Shown piece by piece: positions 32,803-41,228 of a DNA stretch of 64,000 bases (its first letter is position 1; each line of letters opens with the position of its first letter). The DNA comes from Saccharibacillus deserti (lineage in GTDB: Bacteria; Bacillota; Bacilli; Paenibacillales; Paenibacillaceae), in the NCBI RefSeq assembly GCF_013618475.1, contig NZ_JABJVN010000004.1:124001-188000 (forward strand), given 5' to 3'. A program made the position numbers and the translations under genes. Under the pieces are notes generated by a model, which saw nothing but the letters and a program-made list of their open reading frames with translations, made no database searches and was not told where the DNA came from.

Positions 32803-33696
32803 TTACTTCGGCGCGATCAGCGATACGACGTTTTCGGTGCCGTACCATTTGACCGTGTAGCCGGACAGCTTGGATACGTCGCGCAGCGGGATGTACAGCT
32901 TGTTGCCGACAAAGCGGGAAGCCGTCATATTGAGCGTTTTGCCGTTCACTTTTGCCGTTTTGCTCTTGGCTTTGTGTACGATCGTTTTGCCGCCTACTTT
33001 TGCCGTGACGGTCATCGTTTTGGCGTTCCAGTCAACTTTACCGCCAAGCATTTGGAAGCCTTCGCGCAGCGGCATGTACAGACGGGAATCCAGCGTTACG
33101 ATATCGTTCTTCATCGCTTCGAGTTTGCCGTTAACGAACACGCTGCCTGTGAATTTACCGTCGCCGTTCAGGGCGTAGCCGTTGTTGGCCGCGATCTGCT
33201 CGAAGCTCAGGCTCGACGAAGTGATAACCGCGTACGTGCCTTTGTTGACCTGATCGAACAGCCAGTGGATATCGGCCGTGTGCATCCGGATACAGCCGGC
33301 GCTTACGTACTTGCCGATCGAGTTCTCGTTGTTGTTGCCGTGGATCGCATAAGTCGTGCCGTACGTGCTGCCGACTTCAAGGCCGATCCAGCGGTCGCCC
33401 AGCGGGTTCCTCGGATCGCCGCCCGGGATATTGTCCTTGTAATAAGGACGGTTCTTGATTTTGTTCACGATCTCGAATTTACCTTCCGGAGTGAGGTCTT
33501 TCGTTTTTCCGGTTGCCACCGGGAAGGTCGAGTTCAGCTTCCCATTATCGAAAAAGGCCAATTGGTTCGTCTTTTTGTTGATGATGATCAGCTGTTCTCC
33601 GCTTCCCGCAGCCTGAGCGGCTCCTGCGAAGGAGAAGCTTCCGATGAACAAAGCCAGCAGCGTAAGCGCGGCCGTCCATTTTCTTAAATTCTTCAT
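32803..33696 (-). CDS. L,D-transpeptidase (YkuD) with stalk domain
   Basis: 297-aa exported enzyme. A signal peptide (cleavage near AQAAGSG) leads into a YkuD catalytic domain (about residues 33-165). Its motif ends IGKYVSAGCIRMHTADIHW, with the nucleophilic Cys and the upstream His in YAIHGNNN. A C-terminal copper-amine-oxidase-N-like stalk follows (SRLYMPLREGFQMLGGKVDW and KLYIPLRDVSKLSGYTVKW). It makes 3-3 peptidoglycan cross-links or attaches peptides. AAGGGGG precedes the ATG. The upstream region carries a long-range inverted repeat. Confidence 0.9.
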   Translation of the reverse strand: MKNLRKWTAALTLLALFIGSFSFAGAAQAAGSGEQLIIINKKTNQLAFFDNGKLNSTFPVATGKTKDLTPEGKFEIVNKIKNRPYYKDNIPGGDPRNPLGDRWIGLEVGSTYGTTYAIHGNNNENSIGKYVSAGCIRMHTADIHWLFDQVNKGTYAVITSSSLSFEQIAANNGYALNGDGKFTGSVFVNGKLEAMKNDIVTLDSRLYMPLREGFQMLGGKVDWNAKTMTVTAKVGGKTIVHKAKSKTAKVNGKTLNMTASRFVGNKLYIPLRDVSKLSGYTVKWYGTENVVSLIAPK

Positions 33697-33786
33697 TTGT
33701 CTTTCCCCCTTCTGATGCGTCGTGTCCTCGGACACGCTGTAGATCGGATGTCTCTTTCCAATTAGACGCGAATGATTCGAGATAAG

Positions 33787-33886
33787 TTGCACAAATCGAC
33801 AAAATTTGCCTCGTTCACGCTGGATTTTAAGAACATCGCCGTTTTATTTTACCCTAAACCAAGCCGTGTGCTATCGATTTGTGCAA
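33787..33886. repeat. 13-bp inverted repeat pair in L,D-transpeptidase leader
   Basis: TTGCACAAATCGA (33787-33799) recurs inverted as TCGATTTGTGCAA (33874-33886), 74 bases apart. It lies in the 237-base gap upstream of the L,D-transpeptidase gene, which also has a CGTGTCC/GGACACG hairpin at 33721-33737. The two copies could be paired binding sites. Confidence 0.6.
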
Positions 33887-33933
33887 AAGAGACAAAACTG
33901 TATCTTTTGCCTGCGCCGCCGCAATCCCGCTTT

Positions 33934-34521
33934 TTACCGGAACCATTCCTTGAACCATCCGGCAATCGGCTGCAGCACTTCGCGTCTTAACCAGGCCAGC
34001 GGAGGGTGCAGCAGCGTCCGATAGAGCCAGCGAACCGGCCGAACAATCAGGGTGCGCCACAGCCAGCGGAGAGGACGCAGGACAAGGAACTGCCATAAAG
34101 CGGCCAGCGTTCTCCCCAGCCAGGCCGCCGCGATTCGGCATGCGTTTACCACCGGGAGCAGGATATGCCTATAGAATCCGCGCAGCCCGTAGATCCAGAC
34201 CAAGCGCAGCGGAATGTACAGCACATAGTAGAAAAAGGGATACGCCAGATACGACCACAAAAACAGAAGAAACGGCCGCAGCAGCTTCTCCCACAGCCAA
34301 AGTCCGGGAATACGGAACAGGTAGGTCCACAGCGGCTCCAGTACAAAGCGCCAAATCCAGGACCAAACCGGCAGCACAATCCGCAGCATCAGCCAGGAAA
34401 GAGCCGGGTCCAGCACTTGGTTCCACAGCCATCCGCCGGCGACCTGGATGAGATAGATCGGAAAATAAAAAAGGAAGACGAGACCTTTGATCAGATTTTT
34501 CATCAGTTGTCCGATTGGCAT
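33934..34521 (-). CDS. Trp/Pro-rich repeat membrane protein
   Basis: 195-aa protein, family not recognised. Almost the whole sequence is built of 11-14 residue hydrophobic units of the type x-L-x-P-(L/V)-x-x-W-(L/F)-x-R. The last four are near-perfect 12-mers, for example VLRPLRWLWRTL and IVRPVRWLYRTL. It contains about 20 Trp and many Arg, and would form amphipathic or membrane-embedded helices. AAAGGAGAG is seven bases before the ATG. It lies between the L,D-transpeptidase and uppP genes, suggesting an envelope role. Confidence 0.8.
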   Translation of the reverse strand: MPIGQLMKNLIKGLVFLFYFPIYLIQVAGGWLWNQVLDPALSWLMLRIVLPVWSWIWRFVLEPLWTYLFRIPGLWLWEKLLRPFLLFLWSYLAYPFFYYVLYIPLRLVWIYGLRGFYRHILLPVVNACRIAAAWLGRTLAALWQFLVLRPLRWLWRTLIVRPVRWLYRTLLHPPLAWLRREVLQPIAGWFKEWFR

Positions 34522-34597
34522 GCACGGTCTCTCCTTTGGGACGGGAATGATAGAGTATACGTTTGCTTCGCCTCGGGGTTGCAGCCTGGAAAGTACG

Positions 34598-34634
34598 GCA
34601 AAAAGCCCGTACGGCTTCAGAGCCGTACAGGCTT
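34598..34634 (-). terminator. Rho-independent terminator of uppP
   Basis: Minus strand AAGCCTGTACGGCT...AGCCGTACGGGCTT then TTT. Confidence 0.85.
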
Positions 34635-34664
34635 GGGGTGGAAGATGGCAGCGCCTTCCGGCCC

Positions 34665-35513
34665 TTAGAAGAACCAGACGAAGTAGATGATGGCCGCGAG
34701 CACAATCCGGTAAATCGCAAACGGCACAAGCTTGATCCGGTTAATCAGCTTCAGGAAGAAGCGGATCGAGATCATGGCGAACACGAACGCGCTGATGAAA
34801 CCTACAATGAAGAACGGCAGCGAATCCAGCGTGAAATATTCCCAGCTGTGACGCAGCGAGACCAGACTTGCTCCCAGCATGATCGGAACGGCCATAATAA
34901 AAGTGAAATCGGCCGAAGCCCGGTGGCTCATGCCGACCAGCACGCCGCCCGAGATCGTGGCCCCGGAACGCGAGAAGCCCGGCCAGAGCGAGACGCATTG
35001 AAACAATCCCATGTAGAGGGCTTTTCCGTATGTAATCTCATCGACGCTTTCGATCACTTTGCGTTTGGAATTGCGCATGACGATATCCGCCACGATCATA
35101 AGAACCGCTCCGACCACCAAGGCGCCCAGTACCGTGCTCAGCGAGAACAAATGCTCATCGATATAATCGTTGAACAGCAGTCCGAGAACAGCCGCCGGCA
35201 GCAGTCCGATCAGCACATGCAGCAGATTCAGCTTGGGCGTGCCTGCAGGCGCACCCGAATGCCGTCCGCGCAGCCCGAGCAGCTGATAGAACTTTTCACG
35301 GAACAAGATGACGACCGCCAGAATCGAACCCAACTGAATGACGACCTTGAAGGTATTCGCCACTTCCCTGGAACCGAGCAGCTCTTTGGATTTCAACCAC
35401 AGGTCGTCGACGATAATCATATGACCGGTCGACGATACCGGCGCAAACTCGGTCATCCCTTCGACGAACCCCAAGATCAGCGCCTTAAACAAAGAAAATA
35501 AATCCCAATCCAC
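34665..35513 (-). CDS. uppP: Undecaprenyl-diphosphatase UppP (BacA)
   Basis: 282-aa integral membrane enzyme that dephosphorylates undecaprenyl pyrophosphate, recycling the lipid carrier for peptidoglycan; extra copies give bacitracin resistance. Signature EGMTEFAPVSSTGHMIIVDD is near residue 18 and the second active-site motif SLWPGFSRSGATISGGVLVG is near 172. About eight TM helices. The start is GTG. Typical length for the family. Confidence 0.94.
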   Translation of the reverse strand: MDWDLFSLFKALILGFVEGMTEFAPVSSTGHMIIVDDLWLKSKELLGSREVANTFKVVIQLGSILAVVILFREKFYQLLGLRGRHSGAPAGTPKLNLLHVLIGLLPAAVLGLLFNDYIDEHLFSLSTVLGALVVGAVLMIVADIVMRNSKRKVIESVDEITYGKALYMGLFQCVSLWPGFSRSGATISGGVLVGMSHRASADFTFIMAVPIMLGASLVSLRHSWEYFTLDSLPFFIVGFISAFVFAMISIRFFLKLINRIKLVPFAIYRIVLAAIIYFVWFF

Positions 35514-35609
35514 TTTCTCCCGCCTCTCCGCTTTCTTTTATCGTATTAAAGGCCCTTCCAATTTTAGCACGGCGGCGGCCGAGCAATCCAGCGCTTTGCA
35601 TGCACGGCA

Positions 35610-35640
35610 GTACGGCCGGGGCAAGTCCCGGCCTCCGTAC
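35610..35640 (-). terminator. Hairpin at the gene end, weak terminator
   Basis: GTACGGCCGGG pairs with CCCGGCC(TC)CGTAC directly after the stop at 35642. There is no T-run, so termination is uncertain. Confidence 0.4.
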
Positions 35641-35641
35641 G

Positions 35642-36349
35642 TTATTTCGCATACCGGAGCAGGGCTTCGGCCGCCCGCACGCGCAGCAGCGGATCGCCGC
35701 CGTGCAGCGCCTCCCGCAGCACGGCGACCGCTTCCTTCAGCGTCTCTTCGCCGACGAGCGCAGCGGCGCTGCCGCAGGCCTCCGCCTGCTGCACTTCGCT
35801 TTCGCGCTCCGGCGCGGGCAGCGCTTCCGGTTTGAATCCCGGCAGCATGCCGCCCGGTGCCTGGGCGGCAAACGCCTCGAGCCCGGCCTGCTCGGCCGGC
35901 AGCGCAAAGCGCGCGACCGTGCCGTCCTCGACCTGGCCGGATTCCGCTGCCCGCAAAAATTCGCGCAGCGCAGGGCTTAGCGCCGCGGTCGGCAGCACGC
36001 CCAGCCAGGTCACGCCACGACGGTGGCAGGTCGCTTCTTCCTTGCTGTCGTAATCGTCGCGATAATAATAATCGCCCAGATCGCCCAGCCAGGTCCTTCC
36101 GCCGCAGGGAAGCAGAACATAGTCGCCGTCGTTCATGTCCCGAACGAACGCTTCTACGCTCCCAAGCCTCGACTTCAGCACGTTCCCCTCATATCCATAC
36201 ACCCGATTAAGCCGCTTAGAAACCTCCGCCGCTTCCGCGTTTTCCAGACTTCCGATCCCCGGGTACCCGATACTGACGAAGCAGTCGCGCAGAAAGTCGT
36301 CCAGCCGGCTTCTTTCCCCGACGAACGGCGACATTCGGAACAGGTTCAT
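35642..36349 (-). CDS. Hypothetical protein with PUA/EVE-like N-terminal region (tentative)
   Basis: 235-aa cytoplasmic protein. The N-terminal half contains VEAFVRDMNDGDYVLLP, a WLGDLGDYYY strand pair and CHRRGVTWLGVL. This pattern recalls the small beta-barrel domains at the front of Mrr/EVE-type nucleic-acid-binding proteins. The C-terminal 100 aa is Ala/Glu-rich and ends in a HEAT-like helix pair (LREALHGGDPLLRVRAAEAL). Function not known. GGAGGTG is seven bases before the ATG. It follows dck by 21 bases and may share its transcript. Confidence 0.65.
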   Translation of the reverse strand: MNLFRMSPFVGERSRLDDFLRDCFVSIGYPGIGSLENAEAAEVSKRLNRVYGYEGNVLKSRLGSVEAFVRDMNDGDYVLLPCGGRTWLGDLGDYYYRDDYDSKEEATCHRRGVTWLGVLPTAALSPALREFLRAAESGQVEDGTVARFALPAEQAGLEAFAAQAPGGMLPGFKPEALPAPERESEVQQAEACGSAAALVGEETLKEAVAVLREALHGGDPLLRVRAAEALLRYAK

Positions 36350-36370
36350 ACGCCGCCACCTCCGCTTCGG

Positions 36371-37051
36371 TTATTGGACGTTCAGATTCGCTTTCTCCCT
36401 GCGGGATTCCGCGATTTTCTCTCCGACTTTGACCAGAATCTGGTCCAGCGAAGCCGGATCGTTGACATCGTACTCGTCGATATTCAGGCGCAGCACCGGA
36501 CAGGCGGAGAATCCGCCGATCCAGTCGGCATAGCGGCCGTGCATTTTTTCCCAATAGGTGACTTCGGTCTGGATCTCCATCTCGCGGCCGCGCTCGTTGA
36601 TTCGTCCCAGAATGGACGGCAGGCTGCCTTCCAGATAGACCAGCACATCCGGATGAGGGAAGTACGGCGTCATCACCATCGCTTCGAACAAGCTGGTGTA
36701 CGTTTCGTAGTCGACTGCGGACATCGTGCCCTGATCGGCATGCATTTTGGCAAAAATGCCGGTGTCTTCATAAATCGAACGATCCTGGACAAATCCGCCG
36801 CCCGCTTCGAAGATCGCTTTCTGCTCTTTGAAGCGCTCGGCCAGGAAGTAGATCTGCAGATGGAAGCTCCAGCGTTCGAAGTCGTGGTAGAACTTCTCGA
36901 GATACGGATTATGGTCGACTTTTTCCAGGGAAGTCTTGAAGCCGAGCCGCTCCGCGAGAGCCGCGGTCAATGTCGATTTGCCGACACCGACCGTTCCGGC
37001 TACGGTAATCAGGGCGTCGGAAGGAACAGCAAACAGGGATGGGGATGTCAT
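36371..37051 (-). CDS. dck: Deoxynucleoside kinase, Dck-like
   Basis: 226-aa cytoplasmic kinase closely resembling B. subtilis Dck (deoxyadenosine/deoxycytidine kinase). The P-loop is TVAGTVGVGKST. Then come HNPYLEKFYHDFERWSFHLQ, the ERF/ERS-like DRSIYEDTGIFAKM, and the lid region RINERGREMEIQ. It salvages deoxynucleosides into dNMPs. It lies 51 bases downstream of dgk, the same pairing as in B. subtilis. Confidence 0.92.
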   Translation of the reverse strand: MTSPSLFAVPSDALITVAGTVGVGKSTLTAALAERLGFKTSLEKVDHNPYLEKFYHDFERWSFHLQIYFLAERFKEQKAIFEAGGGFVQDRSIYEDTGIFAKMHADQGTMSAVDYETYTSLFEAMVMTPYFPHPDVLVYLEGSLPSILGRINERGREMEIQTEVTYWEKMHGRYADWIGGFSACPVLRLNIDEYDVNDPASLDQILVKVGEKIAESRREKANLNVQ

Positions 37052-37102
37052 AAGTCAGGTCAGGCTCCTTTTGTTCGATAAAATAGTCCGTGCGGACGTC
37101 GA

Positions 37103-37741
37103 TCAGCTAAAGTTTCTGTGCGCAATACTTGCTTTGACGCGGGCGGCGATATCGGCGAAGTGTTCCGGATCGGCCACAAAATCCGTAGCGTCGCCGTCGA
37201 TGGTCAGAATAACGGTATCGGGCTCCGTGACGGCCAGCGATGCCATCGCCGACTCGTAATCTTCAATCAGCTGCTCCAGATAGGCCCGGTCCATATCCTG
37301 CTCGAAAGAACGTCCTCTTTTGGCAATACGGGCCAGAAGCGTCTCCAGACTGGCTTTGATATAGACGATCACGTCGGGCTTCACCAGATCGTCCGTCAGC
37401 ACATGGTAAATCTGCCGATACTTCTCGCGCTCGCGCCCTTTGAGGGTCCGTTCGGAGAAAATCAGGTTTTTGTAAATATGATAGTCGGACACCAGCGGTT
37501 TGCCCTGCCGGATCCAATGGGCTTCGGCGTCGCCGAGCTGTTTGTACCGGTTGCACAGGAAGAACATCTCGAGCTGGAAACTCCATTCGTCCAGGTTCTG
37601 ATAGAACCTTTCCATAAACGGATTTTCTTCGACGATTTCTTTGAGCAAAGGCATATTCAATTCCGCGGCCAAAAGGGTGGCGAGCGTCGTCTTCCCCGCT
37701 CCGATCGGCCCTTCGACCGCGATAAAAGGAATCTGGTTCAT
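37103..37741 (-). CDS. dgk: Deoxyguanosine kinase, Dgk-like
   Basis: 212-aa deoxynucleoside kinase like B. subtilis Dgk. The P-loop is AVEGPIGAGKTTLA. Further marks are EENPFMERFYQNLDEWSFQL, LVSDYHIYKNLIFSERTL and a lid with RIAKRGRSFEQDM. It phosphorylates deoxyguanosine for DNA-precursor salvage. AGGAGG is six bases before the ATG at 37741. First gene of the dgk-dck pair. Confidence 0.92.
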   Translation of the reverse strand: MNQIPFIAVEGPIGAGKTTLATLLAAELNMPLLKEIVEENPFMERFYQNLDEWSFQLEMFFLCNRYKQLGDAEAHWIRQGKPLVSDYHIYKNLIFSERTLKGREREKYRQIYHVLTDDLVKPDVIVYIKASLETLLARIAKRGRSFEQDMDRAYLEQLIEDYESAMASLAVTEPDTVILTIDGDATDFVADPEHFADIAARVKASIAHRNFS

Positions 37742-37895
37742 GTAAATCCTCCTGCTTCCGCCGCTTGATGCGGCTTTGGTCCAAAAATAAAAGAAGTCGC
37801 GTTTCCAAACCCGAAGACGCGGCGTAAGCCATTGTATCACAGCATCGGGCAAAACCGGATAACCAATCCGAAAATTGTCCGCCAAAACACGGCAC

Positions 37896-37920
37896 GCAAA
37901 AAAGACCCCGCAGGGTCTTC
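37896..37920 (-). terminator. Rho-independent terminator after mnmH
   Basis: Minus strand AAGACCC-TGCG-GGGTCTT followed by TTTTT. Confidence 0.82.
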
Positions 37921-37959
37921 AACGCACGCAAAGAAAGTGTGTGCACGGAGGATGCAGCC

Positions 37960-39009
37960 CTAGGAACGCTCGGCTGCAGCTTTCTCCGCGAGAATGTCTT
38001 TGATCCGCTGCACGGCTTCTTCAACCGTAGCGGCACGGATCTCCCGTACCGATTCCGGATCCAGACCGTCCGCGGAATAATCGTATTTGGGATCGTAATA
38101 CGATTCCAGCATCATGCGTACGGCATCGGCATACTCGCCGCTCTCCATCAAGCGATGGATTTCGGCGGCAACCGGCTGGTGGATATAGGCTTTGATCCGG
38201 AGAAAAGACGCCATGCAGGCCTCGGCATGCTCTTGGGGCCGGTAATCTTCGAGAATATGACGGACGCGCTCTTCCATGGGAAGACCGACGCGAATCTGTA
38301 CGCCTTCTTCTTTTTTGCGCATGAGAAAAGCGGGAACTTCGATCCTGCCGATTCGTTTGCTTTCGGCTTCGAGCAGAATATAGGGCGAGTCGGCAACCTC
38401 AAGCAGCCGTTCCAGCAGCAGAGCGTCGAATGTCTTCTGATTGCGGGCTTCAACGCCGATCCCGCCAAATACGGAACCGCGGTGTCCCGCCATATTTTCC
38501 AGGTCGACAACCGGGTATCCTTCTGCCTGCAGCCTCTGAAGGGCAGCCGTCTTGCCGCTGCCGGTATTTCCTCCAAGCACATACGCCTGCGCGTTCAGCT
38601 CGAAGTTCTCCAACCGGGCCACGACCCATTTGCGATAAGCGCGGAAACCGCCGTTCAGCCGATAGACGCGTATGCCCATCAAATCGAGCACGGTCGCTGT
38701 CGTCCGGCTGCGCATGCCGCCGCGCCAGCAGAACACGGCTTTGGGCCCTTCGATTTCTTTGAACTGCCGGACAAATTCCGGCAGTTTGGCCGAAGCGATA
38801 CGAAGACCGCGTTCTTTGGCCGCTTCGACCCCTGTCTGTGTATAGAGCGTGCCGACTTCCGCACGCTCTTCATCGTCGAACAGCGGGATATTCAGACTGC
38901 CCGGTATGGACGCGCTGCGGTATTCGGACGGAGACCGGACATCGATCGCCGCGATCTCGCCGTTCGAGCGTTTGACAAGAAGTTCTTCTATCGTAATGTC
39001 TTGAAACAA
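37960..39009 (-). CDS. mnmH: tRNA 2-selenouridine synthase
   Basis: 349-aa enzyme that replaces the sulfur of 2-thiouridine at the tRNA wobble base with selenium, using selenophosphate. An N-terminal rhodanese domain carries the catalytic Cys in AVFCWRGGMRSRT. A P-loop domain follows (VLGGNTGSGKTAALQ) with DLENMAGHRGSVFGG. The start is TTG at 39009, seven bases after AAAGGAGAG. It lies 26 bases downstream of selD and clearly forms an operon with it. Confidence 0.93.
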   Translation of the reverse strand: MFQDITIEELLVKRSNGEIAAIDVRSPSEYRSASIPGSLNIPLFDDEERAEVGTLYTQTGVEAAKERGLRIASAKLPEFVRQFKEIEGPKAVFCWRGGMRSRTTATVLDLMGIRVYRLNGGFRAYRKWVVARLENFELNAQAYVLGGNTGSGKTAALQRLQAEGYPVVDLENMAGHRGSVFGGIGVEARNQKTFDALLLERLLEVADSPYILLEAESKRIGRIEVPAFLMRKKEEGVQIRVGLPMEERVRHILEDYRPQEHAEACMASFLRIKAYIHQPVAAEIHRLMESGEYADAVRMMLESYYDPKYDYSADGLDPESVREIRAATVEEAVQRIKDILAEKAAAERS

Positions 39010-39035
39010 ATCGGTTCTCTCCTTTGTCGGACCGG

Positions 39036-40085
39036 CTAGATGACCGTAATACGGCCGGGATTCTCGGAGGTGACGCTCCCGATCGCCGAAGCTTCGACGC
39101 CGGCGGCTTGCAGGCGTTCCAACAGCTCGTCCGCCTGGTCGCCCGGAGCGGCAATCAGCAGTCCGCCCGACGTGACCGCATCGCACAGGATCCATCGGCC
39201 GATCTGGTCCAGGTCATCCGGGAACGAAACGTCCGGCTGGACGTGATCGTGATTATTGCGGGTGCCGCCCGGCACGGAACCGCCCTCGGCCAGCTCGCGT
39301 ACTCTCGGCAGCAGCGGGACGTCCGCCGAGCGGATCACGATCCCCATGCCGCTGCCTTTGGCCATCTCGACCGCATGGCCCAACAGACCGAATCCCGTTA
39401 CATCGGTACAAGCGTTGACGTCATACGGTTCCATCGTCTCGGCGGCCGTCTTGTTCAGCGTCGCCATGACGGAAGTAACGCGTGCGATTTCTTCTTCGCT
39501 CAGCAGATCTTTTTTGATCGACGTGGTCAGAATGCCTACGCCGATCGGCTTGGTCAGAATCAGGGTATCTCCGGCTTTGGCTCCGGCATTCGTCCGAATC
39601 CGGTCCGGATGCACGGTTCCCGTCACGGCCAGGCCGAATTTCGGCTCTTTGTCGTCGATCGAATGCCCGCCGACAAGCGTCACGCCGGCTTCCGCCATCT
39701 TGTCGCCCGCCCCGCGCAGAATCTCGGTCAGGACCGACTTTTCGAGCGTATGGATCGGAAAAGCGACAATGTTCAGCGCCGTCAGAGGACGCCCGCCCAT
39801 CGCGTAAATATCGCTGATCGCGTTGGCCGCGGCCACCTGGCCGAAATCGTACGGATCATCGACGATCGGCGTGAAGAAGTCCAGCGTCTGAACGAGCGCA
39901 AGATCATCGGTCAGCCGGTACACGCCCGCATCGTCGCTCGTATCGAGTCCGACGAGCAGATTCGGATTTGCCGCCTGCGGCGGAAGCTTGCGCAGCACCT
40001 CCGCCAGATCGGCCGGCCCGATCTTGCAGCCGCAGCCGCCTTTGGAGGAAAGCGAAGTCAATTTGATTTTTTCGGGTATGGACAT
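39036..40085 (-). CDS. selD: Selenophosphate synthase (selenide, water dikinase)
   Basis: 349-aa enzyme making selenophosphate from selenide and ATP. The active-site segment is SSKGGCGCKIGP with Cys (not selenocysteine) at the catalytic position, followed by Lys. Further marks are LVGLDTSDDAGVYRLTDDLA, TLDFFTPIVDDPYDFGQVAA and TDVTGFGLLGHAVEMAKGSG. AAAGGAAG is seven bases before the ATG. Paired only with mnmH; no selA or selB is in the window. Confidence 0.94.
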   Translation of the reverse strand: MSIPEKIKLTSLSSKGGCGCKIGPADLAEVLRKLPPQAANPNLLVGLDTSDDAGVYRLTDDLALVQTLDFFTPIVDDPYDFGQVAAANAISDIYAMGGRPLTALNIVAFPIHTLEKSVLTEILRGAGDKMAEAGVTLVGGHSIDDKEPKFGLAVTGTVHPDRIRTNAGAKAGDTLILTKPIGVGILTTSIKKDLLSEEEIARVTSVMATLNKTAAETMEPYDVNACTDVTGFGLLGHAVEMAKGSGMGIVIRSADVPLLPRVRELAEGGSVPGGTRNNHDHVQPDVSFPDDLDQIGRWILCDAVTSGGLLIAAPGDQADELLERLQAAGVEASAIGSVTSENPGRITVI

Positions 40086-40131
40086 TACAGATCTTCCTTT
40101 CTGTCGCTGCTTGCTATCGGCTGTTCGCTTC

Positions 40132-40272
40132 CTATTCTACCACTTTTCCGACCGCCGCTGCGTTCGGCAGATAAGAACTCAATGCCCATACCGGAATATT
40201 TCGCGTTTCAGGCAGGTTCCGAAGGTTCTGCAGTCCCTGGTACCCATCCATGCCGGCAAATTGTTTTTCAAT
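40132..40272 (-). pseudogene. Response-regulator receiver remnant
   Basis: About 46 codons. The readable part GMDGYQGLQNLRNLPETRNI then PVWALSS matches the middle of the intact receiver at 41229-41636 (PDMDGFEGIGSLRSDLKTAS, IPVWAVSA). The region with the phospho-Asp before it and the half after it are gone. A good ribosome site (GGAGGG) and an ATT lie just in front, as if an internal deletion joined the leader to the middle of the domain. It stands in the same place relative to the MpsC gene as the intact regulator does for its paralogue. Confidence 0.65.
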
Positions 40273-40283
40273 AGGATTCCCTC

Positions 40284-40334
40284 CAAAAAAAGCCGAAGAA
40301 GAAAGATGCGGACCGCGCACCCTCTTCTTCGGCT
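40284..40334 (-). terminator. Rho-independent terminator after MpsC-like gene 1
   Basis: Minus strand AGCCGAAGAAGA...TCTTCTTCGGCT with a 20-base loop, then TTTTTTT. The arms resemble the terminator at 41645-41691 after the second MpsC gene. Confidence 0.82.
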
Positions 40335-40410
40335 CGAATGATCAGCTCACCTGCAAGATGTCTGAATCGCTACCGTCATATTCACCTGTTTCTTCGCCAT
40401 TCCTGCGGCT

Positions 40411-41085
40411 TCAGAACCGGCAGACAATCACGCTGTCGTCGCGGTCGAAGTTCCAGTCGATATATAGATCTGCCATGGGTCTGTGCAGCACTCTTCCGAT
40501 TCCCGCCTGTTCCCACAGCATTTCTTTTTCCAACTTGCGTTTGACCGTTTTGAGAATGTCCGTATACCCGAGAGCATGAAGCTCTTTTTCGAGAAGTATG
40601 GCTATACCCGTTCGAAAAATGAGCAGCGTCTTGGAATCGACCCACCAGGATTCGATTGTGCTCGGCTTAGCCTGGGTCTTCGTCAGCACTTCGACAATTT
40701 GTTCATGAACGCCTTCTTTGTTCTCGTAAGTTTCGTGCATATCGGCTTCCGCATCAAACAGAACCACAATGGCTCCCGAAGAATTCTCGAGATTCCAGTC
40801 GTAATACAAACTCATCGGATTCAGATGCAGTTCTTCGCGAACGAACGTCTCAAGCTCCGGTACAAGAGCTTTCATCATCAGCTCCCGCGTATACCGGAAC
40901 GTCTTCTCGTCTTTCTTGGCGAGCAGCGCGTCTTCGATCGGCGTGATGAATTTTTTCATATGGAGCACAAGGCTCCGGTGATCCAGGGAAACGCTCAAGA
41001 CTTCGGGTCCCTTGCCAAAATGGGTCCTGAGCATTTTCCCTGCATACCGCATAATCAAGCTTGTCGTTTCTTTTTGATTCGTCAT
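40411..41085 (-). CDS. MpsC-family (DUF2294) protein, copy 1
   Basis: 224 aa with two DUF2294/MpsC-like halves. The first half is LIMRYAGKMLRTHFGKGPEV...FRYTRELMMKALVPELETFV. The second half is VHEQIVEVLTKTQ...SKTLLIFRTGIAILLEKELH. MpsC is the third component of the staphylococcal cation-translocating MpsABC system, but stand-alone members of unknown function are frequent in Bacilli. It is a clear paralogue of the 41747-42427 protein. The ribosome site is weak. No MpsA or MpsB gene lies nearby. Confidence 0.78.
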   Translation of the reverse strand: MTNQKETTSLIMRYAGKMLRTHFGKGPEVLSVSLDHRSLVLHMKKFITPIEDALLAKKDEKTFRYTRELMMKALVPELETFVREELHLNPMSLYYDWNLENSSGAIVVLFDAEADMHETYENKEGVHEQIVEVLTKTQAKPSTIESWWVDSKTLLIFRTGIAILLEKELHALGYTDILKTVKRKLEKEMLWEQAGIGRVLHRPMADLYIDWNFDRDDSVIVCRF

Positions 41086-41228
41086 CCAAGTTACCCGTCT
41101 TCACTTCCCGGAGATATACCCGGCGTCCGGAATCTGGATACTGGCGATTCAACCGAAGGCGAGTATTCGTACCCAGTATACGCCTGTTCGGATCCATAAT
41201 CGATCTTACATTCGAAAAAAGCCTGGGG

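Noticed and set aside
39010-39195. Upstream extension of mnmH to 39195
   Set aside because: It overlaps selD in another frame; the TTG at 39009 has an ideal ribosome site and gives the normal rhodanese N-terminus.
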